33,834 bases of DNA from an uncultured bacterium (GCA_903936775.1 CAIZWU010000026.1:1-33834), one strand, 5' to 3'; shown: positions 1-10,285, counted from the stretch's first letter. Program-made: numbers and translations. The notes: generated by a model not told the origin, from the sequence alone.

Positions 1-1918
<1,918 letters not shown>

Positions 1919-2075
1919 GGCAAGGGGGGTTAAACGAAGCGGCCGCGGTGGGTTTGTCATCCAAAGGAACTGGGTAGAGCCCACTTTGCGGTTCGCCACA
2001 CGCGGTCGGTGCATCAAGGGTGCGTGCATTGGGAAAATCAACCTGCGCGGGGCTATCCGGACGGCTCCACCCTGA

Positions 2076-2321
2076 TTACTTTTCAATGGGGAACGTGTGA
2101 AAGTCCATAAAAACGACCGGAGTGGAACTTGTCACCTCGTCCATGGCAGCCAGAAGCTCCGCACTGAGCCCGCATCGGTCCGCCCTTTGCCCGCAGGTCT
2201 CAACATCCTCCAACGAAAGGACGACAAGGTCAGCAACATGCATGGCCGCAGTCACCATTTTTGCATACTCCCTCTCTCCGGCGCACCAGGCAACGACGAC
2301 GACGTGGGCACCCCGCTCCAC
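2076..2321 (-). CDS. Small orphan protein, 81 aa
   Basis: This GTG-initiated frame encodes 81 residues. Alternating hydrophobic stretches (VVVVAWCA, DLVVLSLEDV, PVVFMDFHTF) are separated by charged helical segments, a pattern expected of a real alpha/beta protein rather than a shadow frame. I do not recognise the family. In-frame codons continue upstream of the GTG (reading ISILG) back to a TAA near 2351, without a standard start codon, so the true start could be a rare codon or the gene may be truncated at its N-terminus. No good ribosome binding site precedes the GTG. Its third-position GC is lower than in neighbouring genes. It sits alone between the CxxCH protein upstream and the DUF1549/DUF1553 gene downstream, all on the minus strand. 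Coding status is uncertain. Confidence 0.45.
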   Translation of the reverse strand: MERGAHVVVVAWCAGEREYAKMVTAAMHVADLVVLSLEDVETCGQRADRCGLSAELLAAMDEVTSSTPVVFMDFHTFPIEK

Positions 2322-2557
2322 GCCCAGAATGGAAATACCAGGCCTTTAAACCACCTCCACTAAACCCATTCATTTGTTTGTTGGATTCATTTACCAAGGA
2401 GTCGCGATTTGCTTGGCCATGACCTCATGCCAGCAACCTGTCCGTGTTGTTCACGAACCTCCTGCAAAACCTTTGCAGACCGCAAAAGCAGCCCGCCCGC
2501 AGCGGTGCCGGCTTTGGTCTTCCCCTGAAAAACTGATATCCCGGCGGACCGCAGCGA

Positions 2558-3817
2558 CTACTTATCCCACCCCGGCAGGGTGGCGGTGAGAATCCCGCGG
2601 ATCGCCTGTTTTTCAGCCCCGGGGAGGCTGCGGGAGAGTTCGTCCCGTTGGTCAGGGCGCAGGGCGGTGGCCAACCGCTGGAACACGCGGGTTTTCATTT
2701 CGGGAACCAGTCCGGTGAAGGCGGGGCTGTAGATCATGTAGCTGCAGCGGTATTTCAGGAGATGGGTTTTCAATTCCAGATCGCGCAGGGAACGGCCTGC
2801 CGGATCGGCCTGCCGGGTCGCGGCGAAATCCTCGCGGAAGGTGGGATCGCCGGCCACCCCGCCGGGCGGGAGGGCAGTTTCGTCCGTGAATAACACGTAG
2901 CGCACGAGAGCTTCGGCAGCGGCATCCAATTCGGCTTCACGTCCCGGGGGGATGGTCCCGCCGCCCTCATGCAGGGCGGCCCTCGCCCGGTACCCGGCCT
3001 CCAGCGCGGTGGTGATGAAACCGGCCTGATGCTCGTGCAGCAGATGCGCCAGCGGATCACTGGTGGCGGCGGGGTAGCGGTTGAGGTCGAAGGTTTCGCC
3101 AAACTCCACCGGAGTGGTGGTGAGTTTTCCGGCATACAGCTCGCCGGTGACGTTGCCCCGGTGTTTTTTCCAGGTGCCGGCCCCGGTCACCAGCCAGCCG
3201 CCCATGCGTTCACCCAAGGGCACGGCATGGCCAAGCACTTCCTGACGATAGCTGATCAGACTGCCGCTGTTGGGTCCGGGGATCACCGAGCTGATAACGA
3301 GGCCCGGCACCCAACCGGAATCGGCCGCCCCGTGGCAATTCATGCAACGGTTCGAGCGCTCCACCTGCAGGGCCGCGCCTTCCCGCCGGGGAATCTCAAA
3401 GATGTAATAAATCCCGCCCAATGCCGGATCAATGGACACAATTTCCACCTTCCCGCCCGGCATCCACCCCACATACAGATCATCTGTGAAAAACAGTGCC
3501 CGGGGATTGCGGGTGGAGATCAGGCTCAACTGCAGACTGGTCGCCGAAAACACCAGCAGCTGGGAACTGGCCGGCACTTTCAGCACCGCCAACAGACTCA
3601 TCAGAAAGGCTTTTTCGCTGCTCCGGTCGAGGGGGATTTTCCCGGAGGCGAGGTCATCCTTCAGGAGCGAAAACCGGTCGGTGACCGGCTTGGTCCAGTA
3701 GTCGTGGGGCGGCTTCGTAAAATCCTGCCACAATTCACGCTCCGCCCGCGCGGGACAGCTCATTCCGGCCAGCAGCAGGGTCATGGTCAAGGATTTCAGC
3801 ATCATAACTAAAAGCAA
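2558..3817 (-). CDS. Secreted protein with a single CxxCH haem-binding motif
   Basis: The 419-residue product begins with a hydrophobic signal sequence ending near CPARA (residue 25). Internal Met codons at 5 and 6 are alternative starts. A single c-type haem motif, CMNCH, lies at residues 158-162 and is followed by a GAADSGWVPG segment. The rest does not resemble a standard cytochrome c fold: the N-terminal half looks beta-rich, and the C-terminal half is helical with a long Glu/Ala-rich section. It probably acts in the periplasm as an electron carrier or haem-containing enzyme, but no substrate can be inferred. Proteins of this general kind, annotated as hypothetical, occur in planctomycetes and verrucomicrobia. 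It follows the EEP-family gene by 96 bases on the same strand, so co-transcription is possible. Confidence 0.8.
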   Translation of the reverse strand: MLLVMMLKSLTMTLLLAGMSCPARAERELWQDFTKPPHDYWTKPVTDRFSLLKDDLASGKIPLDRSSEKAFLMSLLAVLKVPASSQLLVFSATSLQLSLISTRNPRALFFTDDLYVGWMPGGKVEIVSIDPALGGIYYIFEIPRREGAALQVERSNRCMNCHGAADSGWVPGLVISSVIPGPNSGSLISYRQEVLGHAVPLGERMGGWLVTGAGTWKKHRGNVTGELYAGKLTTTPVEFGETFDLNRYPAATSDPLAHLLHEHQAGFITTALEAGYRARAALHEGGGTIPPGREAELDAAAEALVRYVLFTDETALPPGGVAGDPTFREDFAATRQADPAGRSLRDLELKTHLLKYRCSYMIYSPAFTGLVPEMKTRVFQRLATALRPDQRDELSRSLPGAEKQAIRGILTATLPGWDK

Positions 3818-3913
3818 AACGAGAGGCGCACGGGAGGGCCCCTGCTGGTTACGACCGCCGCCGCGGCCGCATTACTGGAAACCGGCCGGGGAAGGCAGAA
3901 AAATCCATGGGAC

Positions 3914-4924
3914 TCACTTCATCAGATAATCACAGATGACCAACCGGTGATCCGAGTGGACCGATTTCACCACGCGTCCGCGCACCGGCACCAGCCGCGC
4001 ATTGCTCCACTGGTGATCAATCCGCAGCATCGGGGCAGCGTTGGGAAAGGTGTTTGGCCAGCCGGAACCTACTGCGGCAAAGGCATCTGCAAACCCTGCC
4101 GATCCCAGCAGGCGGAAGATGGCATCTCCCGCCGGAGCATTGAAATCGCCTCCAATCAAAGCGGGACCTTGGCCATTCATCAGGCTCTGCAAGGTCAGCA
4201 GTTTTTGCAGATCCGCCCGCCGCTCCAGCCGGTTGATGGCATGTTTGAACAGGGCTTCCCGTTTGTAGAGCCTGACATCGGTCTCGGCCCCGCGCAAATG
4301 CACCGATGCCGCTTCCAGCACGGTGCCGTCGTCAAACTGGATGGTGGCCGACAGGGAGTGGGGCAGATTCCCCGTCACGCTCCGCAGGATGCGTCCCCGG
4401 GTGATGATGCCGCACTCGCCATTTCCCACCGTATGATCCGCAGGATCACCGCCATACAGGTCCGCCGCCACCTGCCGCAGGACCCCCGGGGCGGTAGACT
4501 CCTGCAACAACACCACATCCGGCTCCCAGGGGATGACCTCTCCTGCCGCTTTGGGATTAAAATAACCCGCTTTGCAGTTCAGGGTGATGACCCGCCGCAC
4601 CTTGGTGCCATCAGGCGCCGGCGCGGCAATTCCCGGCTCCGGTTTCGCCTGCCAGGAGCGCAGCAGCGGCCGGGTTTCATCGGAAAAGCATAACACGGTG
4701 ATCAGCCACAACGCCGCGACGGCGAGGGCAAACCGCTGCCTCGTGAGCAGCCATGCCAATCCTGCCATCCCAATGCCCAGCAAGCCCCATGCCCAGAAGG
4801 GAAACACCGTCAGCGCCGCCACCTTGTCCCAGCGCCGCGCGTAAGTGACAAAGATCACCACGTGCAATCCCAAAGCCCCGACGGGAAGGATGGTGTGCAA
4901 AAAGTGATACCAAAGACGTCTCAT
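3914..4924 (-). CDS. Membrane-anchored endonuclease/exonuclease/phosphatase (EEP) family protein
   Basis: The 336-residue product has three N-terminal hydrophobic segments (about residues 7-27, 34-56 and 62-80), followed by a globular EEP domain. Catalytic signatures are visible: LNCK with Asn116, the metal ligand Glu142 in LLQEST, GGDFN with Asp260 and Asn262, and a C-terminal SDH pair, Asp325-His326. This layout resembles YafD- or VanJ-like EEP proteins, which probably hydrolyse phosphodiester or phosphomonoester bonds on the outer face of the membrane; the substrate is unknown. I prefer the ATG at 4924 because GGAGAG lies about ten bases upstream. A GTG at 4972 would add 16 mostly charged residues ahead of the first membrane helix. 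Confidence 0.88.
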   Translation of the reverse strand: MRRLWYHFLHTILPVGALGLHVVIFVTYARRWDKVAALTVFPFWAWGLLGIGMAGLAWLLTRQRFALAVAALWLITVLCFSDETRPLLRSWQAKPEPGIAAPAPDGTKVRRVITLNCKAGYFNPKAAGEVIPWEPDVVLLQESTAPGVLRQVAADLYGGDPADHTVGNGECGIITRGRILRSVTGNLPHSLSATIQFDDGTVLEAASVHLRGAETDVRLYKREALFKHAINRLERRADLQKLLTLQSLMNGQGPALIGGDFNAPAGDAIFRLLGSAGFADAFAAVGSGWPNTFPNAAPMLRIDHQWSNARLVPVRGRVVKSVHSDHRLVICDYLMK

Positions 4925-5171
4925 AACAAATCCATCTCTCCAGCCCCTACCACCCTCTTCCGGCGATTCCACCGGGGATACGGTTAAAATAGTTCCTCAG
5001 GCTCTCCTGACCTGCGGCCGGTGCGGACCCGTCCCATTTATTTTCGGTCGTGGCGATCCGGTCGGCTGGGTTCATCTGAAGCATTTCAGACCTCCTGCGG
5101 CGGTGGTTGTTCAATGCCTTGCCTCAAGGGGCTCCGGCCCGGATCAAAGCGATTCCAGCCCGGCGCACGGA

Positions 5172-5501
5172 TCACTCGGCCGACTTGCTTTTTTTCCCGG
5201 ATTCCTTGGGCGGAGCGGCGGCTGGAGGGGCAGCACTGGCCGGGGCCGCCGGGGCCGGGCTACTGGAGGAGGCCGCCGAAGCGCTATCCTGTTTGGCTGC
5301 CGCTTTATATCCCTCGCTGCGGTAATCGGTGATGTAAAAACCCGAGCCTTTGAAAACGAGGCCCGCGCCGGTGCCGATGAGGCGGCGGACCTTGCCCTTG
5401 CACCCCTTTTCCGGGCACTTGGTGAGGCGTTTGTCATTCATGGACTGAAAGACCTCGAACTGCTTTTCACAGGTTTCGCAGACGTAATCGTAGTGAGGCA
5501 T
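5172..5501 (-). CDS. FmdB-family zinc ribbon protein
   Basis: The 109-residue protein opens with MPHYDYVCETC and has four cysteines at 8, 11, 29 and 34. This is the CxxC...Cx4C zinc-ribbon arrangement of the FmdB regulatory-protein family (CxxC_CxxC_SSSS). The FEVFQSM and VRRLIG segments are typical of the family, as is the FKGSGFYITDY motif near residue 50. The last 40 residues are a low-complexity Ala/Pro/Ser tail ending in Lys-rich sequence, also common in family members. The function is unresolved; the name comes from a proposed regulator of formamidase genes. It lies downstream of the peroxiredoxin on the same strand, but a strong hairpin separates the two. Confidence 0.93.
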   Translation of the reverse strand: MPHYDYVCETCEKQFEVFQSMNDKRLTKCPEKGCKGKVRRLIGTGAGLVFKGSGFYITDYRSEGYKAAAKQDSASAASSSSPAPAAPASAAPPAAAPPKESGKKSKSAE

Positions 5502-5551
5502 AACAGGAACGACGGATTCGGGAGGTTGAAAGCAGGTGAGCGGAGTCCATG

Positions 5552-5582
5552 GGCGGCCGGCCGGAGAGTCCAGCCGGCCGCC
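5552..5582 (-). terminator. Strong GC hairpin after the peroxiredoxin gene
   Basis: A perfect 10-bp inverted repeat (arms 5552-5561 and 5573-5582, reading GGCGGCCGGC and its complement) encloses an 11-base loop. It begins about 15 bases after the peroxiredoxin stop codon in the direction of transcription. There is no T-run after it on either strand, so it is not a textbook intrinsic terminator. It may still act as an RNA 3'-end stabiliser or a factor-assisted terminator insulating FmdB from the peroxiredoxin gene. Confidence 0.5.
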
Positions 5583-5596
5583 GATGGAAAAGGAGT

Positions 5597-6091
5597 CTAC
5601 TGGAGTTCGGCCAGCTTGGCTTTGATGGCCGCGAAATCCACGGGCTCGCCGGGATTGTCGTGAACTTCAGTGTATTGGATCACCCCGGCGCGGTCCACGA
5701 TGAAGGCGGAGCGTTTGGGGACGCCGGCCTGGCCGAGATTTTTCTCAGCGAGAAAGCTGTCATAGGCGATGCCGTAGGCGTGGGTCACACTGTGGTCGTA
5801 GTCGCTGAGCAGGGGAAGTTTGATGCCTTCCTTCTCGGCCCATGCGGCCTGGGCGAAAGGATTGTCGCCACTGATGGCGAGGACGGTGGCATTCAGGCTG
5901 GTGAAGCTGTTCAGGCTGCCCGTGACTTCGCACAACTCGGTGGTGCAGCCGCCGGTGAAGGCCATGGGGACAAAGAGCAGCAGGGTATTGGTCTTGCCGG
6001 CCTGGGCGCCAAGGGTGACGTATTCGGGGCCGTTGGCACCGAGGGTGGTGAGCTTGAAATCGGGGGCGGAAGTACCGGGTTGGAGGGCCAT
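5597..6091 (-). CDS. Peroxiredoxin, AhpC/TSA family (PrxQ/Bcp-like)
   Basis: The 164-residue protein has a full thioredoxin-fold peroxiredoxin layout. The N-terminus contains APDFKL, and the active-site segment reads VPMAFTGGCTTELC. The peroxidatic Cys49 sits behind the expected Pro/Thr residues, and a second Cys54 five residues later gives the C-x4-C spacing of atypical 2-Cys PrxQ/Bcp enzymes. GVPKRSAFIVDRAG near residue 125 is the usual second-half motif. It should reduce H2O2 or organic hydroperoxides in the cytosol, with thioredoxin as the likely reductant. The frame extends upstream to 6253, but the conserved fold begins at the ATG at 6091, so that start is used. A TATTAT box and a perfect palindrome lie about 45-70 bases upstream. 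Confidence 0.93.
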   Translation of the reverse strand: MALQPGTSAPDFKLTTLGANGPEYVTLGAQAGKTNTLLLFVPMAFTGGCTTELCEVTGSLNSFTSLNATVLAISGDNPFAQAAWAEKEGIKLPLLSDYDHSVTHAYGIAYDSFLAEKNLGQAGVPKRSAFIVDRAGVIQYTEVHDNPGEPVDFAAIKAKLAELQ

Positions 6092-6134
6092 GATGGGAAG
6101 GGTGGTTGAATTGGGGAGTGGAAGAATACCGTGC

Positions 6135-6162
6135 ATAATACGACGGCGGACCGCTGAGCGGT
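6135..6162 (-). promoter_or_regulatory. Candidate promoter/operator for the peroxiredoxin gene
   Basis: On the minus strand a TATTAT hexamer (6135-6140, five of six matches to the -10 consensus) lies 44 bases before the peroxiredoxin ATG. Directly upstream, overlapping where the -35 element would be, is a perfect 6+1+6 palindrome, ACCGCTGAGCGGT (6150-6162). No -35 consensus is visible. That would fit an activator- or repressor-controlled promoter, but the evidence is only positional. Confidence 0.3.
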
Positions 6163-6206
6163 GCCGATCCGGCAATTTGTCCGGGTAAGCGCAGGGAGCG
6201 GGCGGG

Positions 6207-7679
6207 TCAACCTTGATTGCCGGAAGCCTCCGGTGGGAGCATCCGCATCCCAAACACCTTCCTCAAAACCGTGCGTGCCGCGTGGTAGCCGCACATGCCA
6301 TGCACGCCGGCTCCGGGCGGGGTGGCGCTGGAACAGTGGAAGAGCTTCGGATTGGGGGTGGTATAAGGATTCCATCGTGCCACCGGCCGGGTGAACATTT
6401 GCCGCAGGTCCATCACCCCGCCGATCACATCGCCACCCACGTTGTTGGCGTTGTAGGCTTCGACCGCCCGGGGATTCATGGCGTGGGTCGCGAGGATCAC
6501 GTCGCGGAACCCGGGCGCGAACCGCTCGATCTGCGAGGTGATGGTTTCCGAAAAATCCTGCGGGCTGCCGGACGGCACATGTGCATAAGCCCAGAGGGTG
6601 TGCTGGCCGGCCGGAGCGCGGGTGGCATCGCAAACACTTTGCTGGCCCACGAGGACGAAGGGCCGGTCGGAGCCCCGCCCCTGCCAGACGGCACGTTCAG
6701 CCCCGGCAATTTCCGTCATGGTCCCGCCAACATGCACTGTGCCCGCCTGCCGGCAGACTGGGTTGATCCACGGCACCGGCCCGGACAGGGCATAGTCCAA
6801 TTTAAAAATCCCCGGCCCATAACGATAACGCTCCAAACGCCTCCGGTAACCCGGCGGCAAGGCATCCCCCGCCAGGCGGGCGGCCGCCCGGGGTCCGGTG
6901 TCGAACAACACGGCTGCCGCCGCGGGCAGTCCGCGCATGTCCTTGACCTCCTCGCCACACCGGATCTCGCCCCCGAGGGCTTCAAAATACCGGGTCAGGG
7001 CGCGGGTGATCGCGCCACTGCCCCCACGGGCCACCGGCCAACCGCCCGCGTGCCCCGCCAGGCTCAATGCCATGCCTACGGCGGCCGTGAAGAGCTGATC
7101 CAACGGCAGGAAACCATGCGCCGCATTACCCGCAAACAAGGCCTGGGCCTCATCTGACCGGAACTTCGCCCCGGCCAGTCCCACCGCGGACCGCATCGCG
7201 CTCAAACCGAACCGGACCAAGGCCAGCGGATGTCCTGGCAGCAACGGCAGCGGCCCCAGCAGATCAGCGAATAGTCCTCTGGCAGAAGGCAGCAGGGGTG
7301 ACATCAGCCGCGACCACCGCACCCCGTCCCCGTCCGGCAGGGCGGCGGCAGTTTCCTCCACACTGCGCCAGAGCCCGGCTGCCCGGCCGCCGTCCAGCGG
7401 GTGGGCCAGCAGGACGTCAGGATGCACCCACTCCAGTCCGAATTTCGCCAGCGGCAGGGTGCTCAGGAAAGGAGACATCCCGGCCATGGGATGCACCGCG
7501 CTGCAGACATCGTGATAAAATCCCGGCAGGGTCAGCTCCGCAGTGCGCATCCCGCCGCCGGGGGATTCGCGGGCTTCGAGAATGAGCACCCGCAGCCCTT
7601 CCCGGGCGAGGGTGATCCCGGCGGCCAGCCCGTTGGGACCGGAACCCACAATCACGGCGTCAAAAGCATTGTCAGGCAT
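6207..7679 (-). CDS. Phytoene-desaturase-like FAD-dependent oxidoreductase
   Basis: The 490-residue protein starts with a dinucleotide-binding fold, AVIVGSGPNGLAAG (GxGxxG), then ILEARESPGGGMRT, the Glu and Gly-rich signature of the carotenoid isomerase/desaturase (CrtI/COG1233) class. A GGSGAITRAL segment and a C-terminal FAD-contact region (LFHCSSATPPGAGVHGMCG) complete the family pattern. It probably oxidises, isomerises or saturates a lipophilic or isoprenoid substrate. No carotenoid biosynthesis genes are nearby, so the substrate is not inferable. The ATG at 7679 begins the fold; an upstream TTG at 7733 would add 18 atypical residues. It is divergent from the Gfo/Idh/MocA gene across 128 bases. 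Confidence 0.9.
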   Translation of the reverse strand: MPDNAFDAVIVGSGPNGLAAGITLAREGLRVLILEARESPGGGMRTAELTLPGFYHDVCSAVHPMAGMSPFLSTLPLAKFGLEWVHPDVLLAHPLDGGRAAGLWRSVEETAAALPDGDGVRWSRLMSPLLPSARGLFADLLGPLPLLPGHPLALVRFGLSAMRSAVGLAGAKFRSDEAQALFAGNAAHGFLPLDQLFTAAVGMALSLAGHAGGWPVARGGSGAITRALTRYFEALGGEIRCGEEVKDMRGLPAAAAVLFDTGPRAAARLAGDALPPGYRRRLERYRYGPGIFKLDYALSGPVPWINPVCRQAGTVHVGGTMTEIAGAERAVWQGRGSDRPFVLVGQQSVCDATRAPAGQHTLWAYAHVPSGSPQDFSETITSQIERFAPGFRDVILATHAMNPRAVEAYNANNVGGDVIGGVMDLRQMFTRPVARWNPYTTPNPKLFHCSSATPPGAGVHGMCGYHAARTVLRKVFGMRMLPPEASGNQG

Positions 7680-7709
7680 GGCAGGAATAGTATCAAAAAG
7701 GAACCTTGC

Positions 7710-7721
7710 CCCGGCGCCGGG
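7710..7721. promoter_or_regulatory. 12-bp perfect palindrome in a divergent intergenic region
   Basis: CCCGGCGCCGGG is self-complementary and lies between the divergent starts at 7679 and 7808, 31 bases from the oxidoreductase ATG. It could be an operator serving either gene. In GC-rich DNA such palindromes also occur by chance. Confidence 0.2.
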
Positions 7722-7807
7722 CTTCCGGTTCAAATGGATGAGTGGAATTTCAGCCGGAAGGTTGTCAGACCATGCTTCCCCATTCCGTATCGTTTTTCAA
7801 CACTGCC

Positions 7808-9127
7808 ATGATCAACCGTCGCCGATTCCTTGCCACCGCCGCCAGCTTTGCTGCCGCTCCTGCGTTCATCCCCAATCTCCAGGCCGCCTCCCCCAATGGC
7901 AAGGTCCGCCATGCCAGCTTTGGTGCGGGAGGGCAGGCGTGGGGCGATCTCAACAGCTTCGCCAACAGCCCCCACTTCGAACTGGTCGCCATCGCCGATG
8001 TGGATACTTCCACCTTCGATGCCATCAAAGCCAAATGGCCGCAGGCCAAATGTTATCAAAACTGGCGCGAACTCCTCGAAAAGGAAGCGGGCAATATCGA
8101 TTCGGTGAATGTCTCGGTGCCCGATCACCTGCACGCCACCATGGGCGCGGCGGTGCTGAACGCGGGCAAGCACCTCTACGGCCAGAAGCCCCTCACCCAA
8201 AATCTCAAGGAATGCCGGTTCATCACCGAACTCGCCCGGGAAAAAGGCCTGATGACCCAGATGGGTATCCAGATTTCCAGCAGCTTCACCGAACGTTTTG
8301 CGGTGCATCTGGTGCAGAACGGAGCCGTGGGCAAAATCAAGGAAGTCCACACCTTCAGCGCCAAACAGTGGGGTGACCCCGAGCCCCTGCCCCAGCGTGA
8401 AGACCCCATTCCGGCTTCCCTGAACTGGGATCACTGGCTGGCCATGGCCGCCGCCCGGCCCTATCTCTCCGGCTACTATCATCCCGGCAACTGGCGCAAG
8501 CGCCGCGACTTCGGCACCGGCACCCTCGGCGATATGGGCTGCCACATGTTCAGTGGCTGGATGCGGGCCCTCGCCCTCACCAGCCCGATTACGGTCAAGA
8601 GCACCGGCCCGGCTCCGGGCAAGGATAATTGGGCCATCAATGGGCGCGTTGAATATGTCTTTCCTGGCACCGCCTACACCGAAGGGAAGGAAGTCAAAGT
8701 CACCTGGACCGATGGCACCAACCGCCCTCCCCAGGAAGTGGCCGACCTCGTGGGCGGGAAAATCCCCGGCGAAGGGAGCCTCTACATCGGCACCGAAGGC
8801 GTGCTCCTCTGTGGCCACATGAGCCGGCCGATCATCTATCCGTTGGAGAAAGGAAAGGGATACAAATTCCCCGACCTCGCGCCACGGGACCACTACATCG
8901 AATTCCTTGACTGCGTCCGGAATGGCGGCGCCAAGCCCTCTGCCAATTTCGATTACGCCGGCCCCATGACCGAGACCGTGCTGCTCGGCTGTCTCGCCAG
9001 CATTTTCCCGCAGCAGACCCTCGACTGGGACGGACCGGCTCTAAAGTTCAAGAACTCCCCGGACGCCAACCAGTTCATCGGCCGCAGCTATCGTCCCGGG
9101 TGGGAAATCCCCGGTATGAAAGCCTGA
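7808..9127 (+). CDS. Tat-exported Gfo/Idh/MocA family oxidoreductase
   Basis: The 439-residue protein begins with a Tat-type leader: NRRRFLATA, a hydrophobic segment and a likely cleavage site near residue 27 (LQAA). The Rossmann domain follows (FGAGGQAWGDL, then VAIADVD), with SVPDHLHATM and GKHLYGQKPLTQ carrying the Lys-Pro pair that is catalytic or NAD-binding in this superfamily. The C-terminal half is the usual alpha/beta substrate domain (DMGCHMFSGW, PRDHYIEFLDCVRNG). Exported Gfo/Idh proteins are abundant in planctomycetes and verrucomicrobia, where they are linked to sugar or cyclitol oxidation; the exact substrate is unknown. The ATG at 7808 is chosen because the twin-arginine motif follows at once. 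The frame itself is open from 7742. Confidence 0.94.
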   Translation: MINRRRFLATAASFAAAPAFIPNLQAASPNGKVRHASFGAGGQAWGDLNSFANSPHFELVAIADVDTSTFDAIKAKWPQAKCYQNWRELLEKEAGNIDSVNVSVPDHLHATMGAAVLNAGKHLYGQKPLTQNLKECRFITELAREKGLMTQMGIQISSSFTERFAVHLVQNGAVGKIKEVHTFSAKQWGDPEPLPQREDPIPASLNWDHWLAMAAARPYLSGYYHPGNWRKRRDFGTGTLGDMGCHMFSGWMRALALTSPITVKSTGPAPGKDNWAINGRVEYVFPGTAYTEGKEVKVTWTDGTNRPPQEVADLVGGKIPGEGSLYIGTEGVLLCGHMSRPIIYPLEKGKGYKFPDLAPRDHYIEFLDCVRNGGAKPSANFDYAGPMTETVLLGCLASIFPQQTLDWDGPALKFKNSPDANQFIGRSYRPGWEIPGMKA

Positions 9128-9154
9128 GCCTGTCCACGGAGCTTCCCCACCGGT

Positions 9155-9173
9155 CCCGCCGGCTCACGGCGGG
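9155..9173. terminator. Short hairpin between convergent genes
   Basis: CCCGCCG and CGGCGGG (9155-9161 and 9167-9173) form a 7-bp stem with a five-base loop. It overlaps the stop codon of the minus-strand thioredoxin-fold gene and lies 28 bases past the Gfo/Idh/MocA stop. It could serve as a bidirectional terminator, but there is no T-run. Confidence 0.3.
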
Positions 9174-10285
9174 CCGGCGGCGGAGGGCAATTTGTAGTCC
9201 AGCCGGTCCTTGAGATGCGGCGCCGGAAGCATCCCCTTGGCCTGACGGCTGATGACAGCCCGATCCACGATGCAGAGCTGCTCCGAGGCAACCCGGCGCA
9301 GCTCCCCTTCGGCATCCATCAGGATCACTTCCGACGCGGTCGAGGACACCAGCTTGGCCAACAGTTTGGTCCCGGCCTGACTGGTCCACTCCCGGTAATT
9401 TTGCTTCAATAACCGGTCCATTTTTTCATCCGCCGCCGCGATCACGGCTTCCCGGCGTAGCACGGCGGTCTTCAACCGTTCGAGGATGGGTCCAGCCCGG
9501 CTCAAGTCCACCCCCCGCCCGGTTTTGGTCCGGACATAACCGGTCTGCCGCTCAATTTCCCGCCCGTTTTCATCCAGCAGGATGAGACAGGGGAATCCTT
9601 TCACTTTGAAATATTCCTTGAACTGCTGCAGGGCGGCCAGCCGTTCCGGAGTGAACACCTTTTTATCAGGACTCCCAATCGGATAGAACAAGCGGGTCAG
9701 GACCAGATGGGAGGAAGCAAACTCGTTGAACTCCGGCGTGGCCAACAAATCATCGTTCATCGCGATGTTATTGTCCCCGCCGCTGGCACCCATGGAGGCC
9801 ATCGGAGCGGATTTCCACTTCTGATAAAAAAACAACAGCAGAGGCTTGCGCTCGCGACGGGCCACCTCCCGGGCTTCCCGGGGGCTCTTGTGCCAATACG
9901 CCCGAGCACCCATTTCCATGGAGGGCAACAGGGATGGCGAAGACTGGCTGGGGGGAGGCAACAGAGGGGGCGGAGCCAGTTCCCCCGGTTTTGGGAGATC
10001 CACCGGCAAGCCTGAATCGAGGGGTTCCGGCAGCATGGCCGATGGGTCACCTTCTGTGACGGGACCGCTTTCCGGAAACAATTCCGGCGGCAGCACAGCA
10101 GGCCCCTCCGGCAGCGCTGGAGCCTCGCTCCCCGGTGGCAGAGTATCTCCCGGCAGTAATAACGGCTGGAAAACCTCCGCCGCCGGGCGCGGTCCGTCCT
10201 CCCCCGGCAAGGGAGGCTCCACCGCCCCGCCCGGCAGGGCGGGCGACCAACCCAGCATCAAAAATAGCAGACTCCTCAATTTCAC
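9164..10285 (-). CDS. Secreted thioredoxin-fold protein with C-terminal SHD1-like domain
   Basis: The 373-residue product has a signal peptide (about 1-21) and a Pro-rich linker to about residue 122. A thioredoxin-like region (about 130-282) follows, with KPLLLFFYQKW as the core strand, FASSHLVLTRLFYP, and KGFPCLILLDENG with the expected cis-Pro at 232. The position that normally carries CxxC reads KSAPMASMG, so redox cysteines are absent. Residues 306-346 (YREWTS..., ASEVILMDAEG, VASEQL) resemble the SHD1 (SLA1 homology 1) domain, a small beta-barrel module often fused to secreted proteins in planctomycetes and verrucomicrobia. Together these suggest a binding or chaperone role in the envelope rather than thiol oxidoreduction. 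It lies 86 bases downstream of maf in the same orientation. Confidence 0.8.
   Translation of the reverse strand: MKLRSLLFLMLGWSPALPGGAVEPPLPGEDGPRPAAEVFQPLLLPGDTLPPGSEAPALPEGPAVLPPELFPESGPVTEGDPSAMLPEPLDSGLPVDLPKPGELAPPPLLPPPSQSSPSLLPSMEMGARAYWHKSPREAREVARRERKPLLLFFYQKWKSAPMASMGASGGDNNIAMNDDLLATPEFNEFASSHLVLTRLFYPIGSPDKKVFTPERLAALQQFKEYFKVKGFPCLILLDENGREIERQTGYVRTKTGRGVDLSRAGPILERLKTAVLRREAVIAAADEKMDRLLKQNYREWTSQAGTKLLAKLVSSTASEVILMDAEGELRRVASEQLCIVDRAVISRQAKGMLPAPHLKDRLDYKLPSAAGPP

Noticed and set aside
2374..2589. Plus-strand 71-aa ORF with a lipobox-like MTSC near its N-terminus
   Set aside because: It starts with TTG, has no placed ribosome binding site, its second half looks like random high-GC translation, and it overlaps the end of the minus-strand CxxCH gene.
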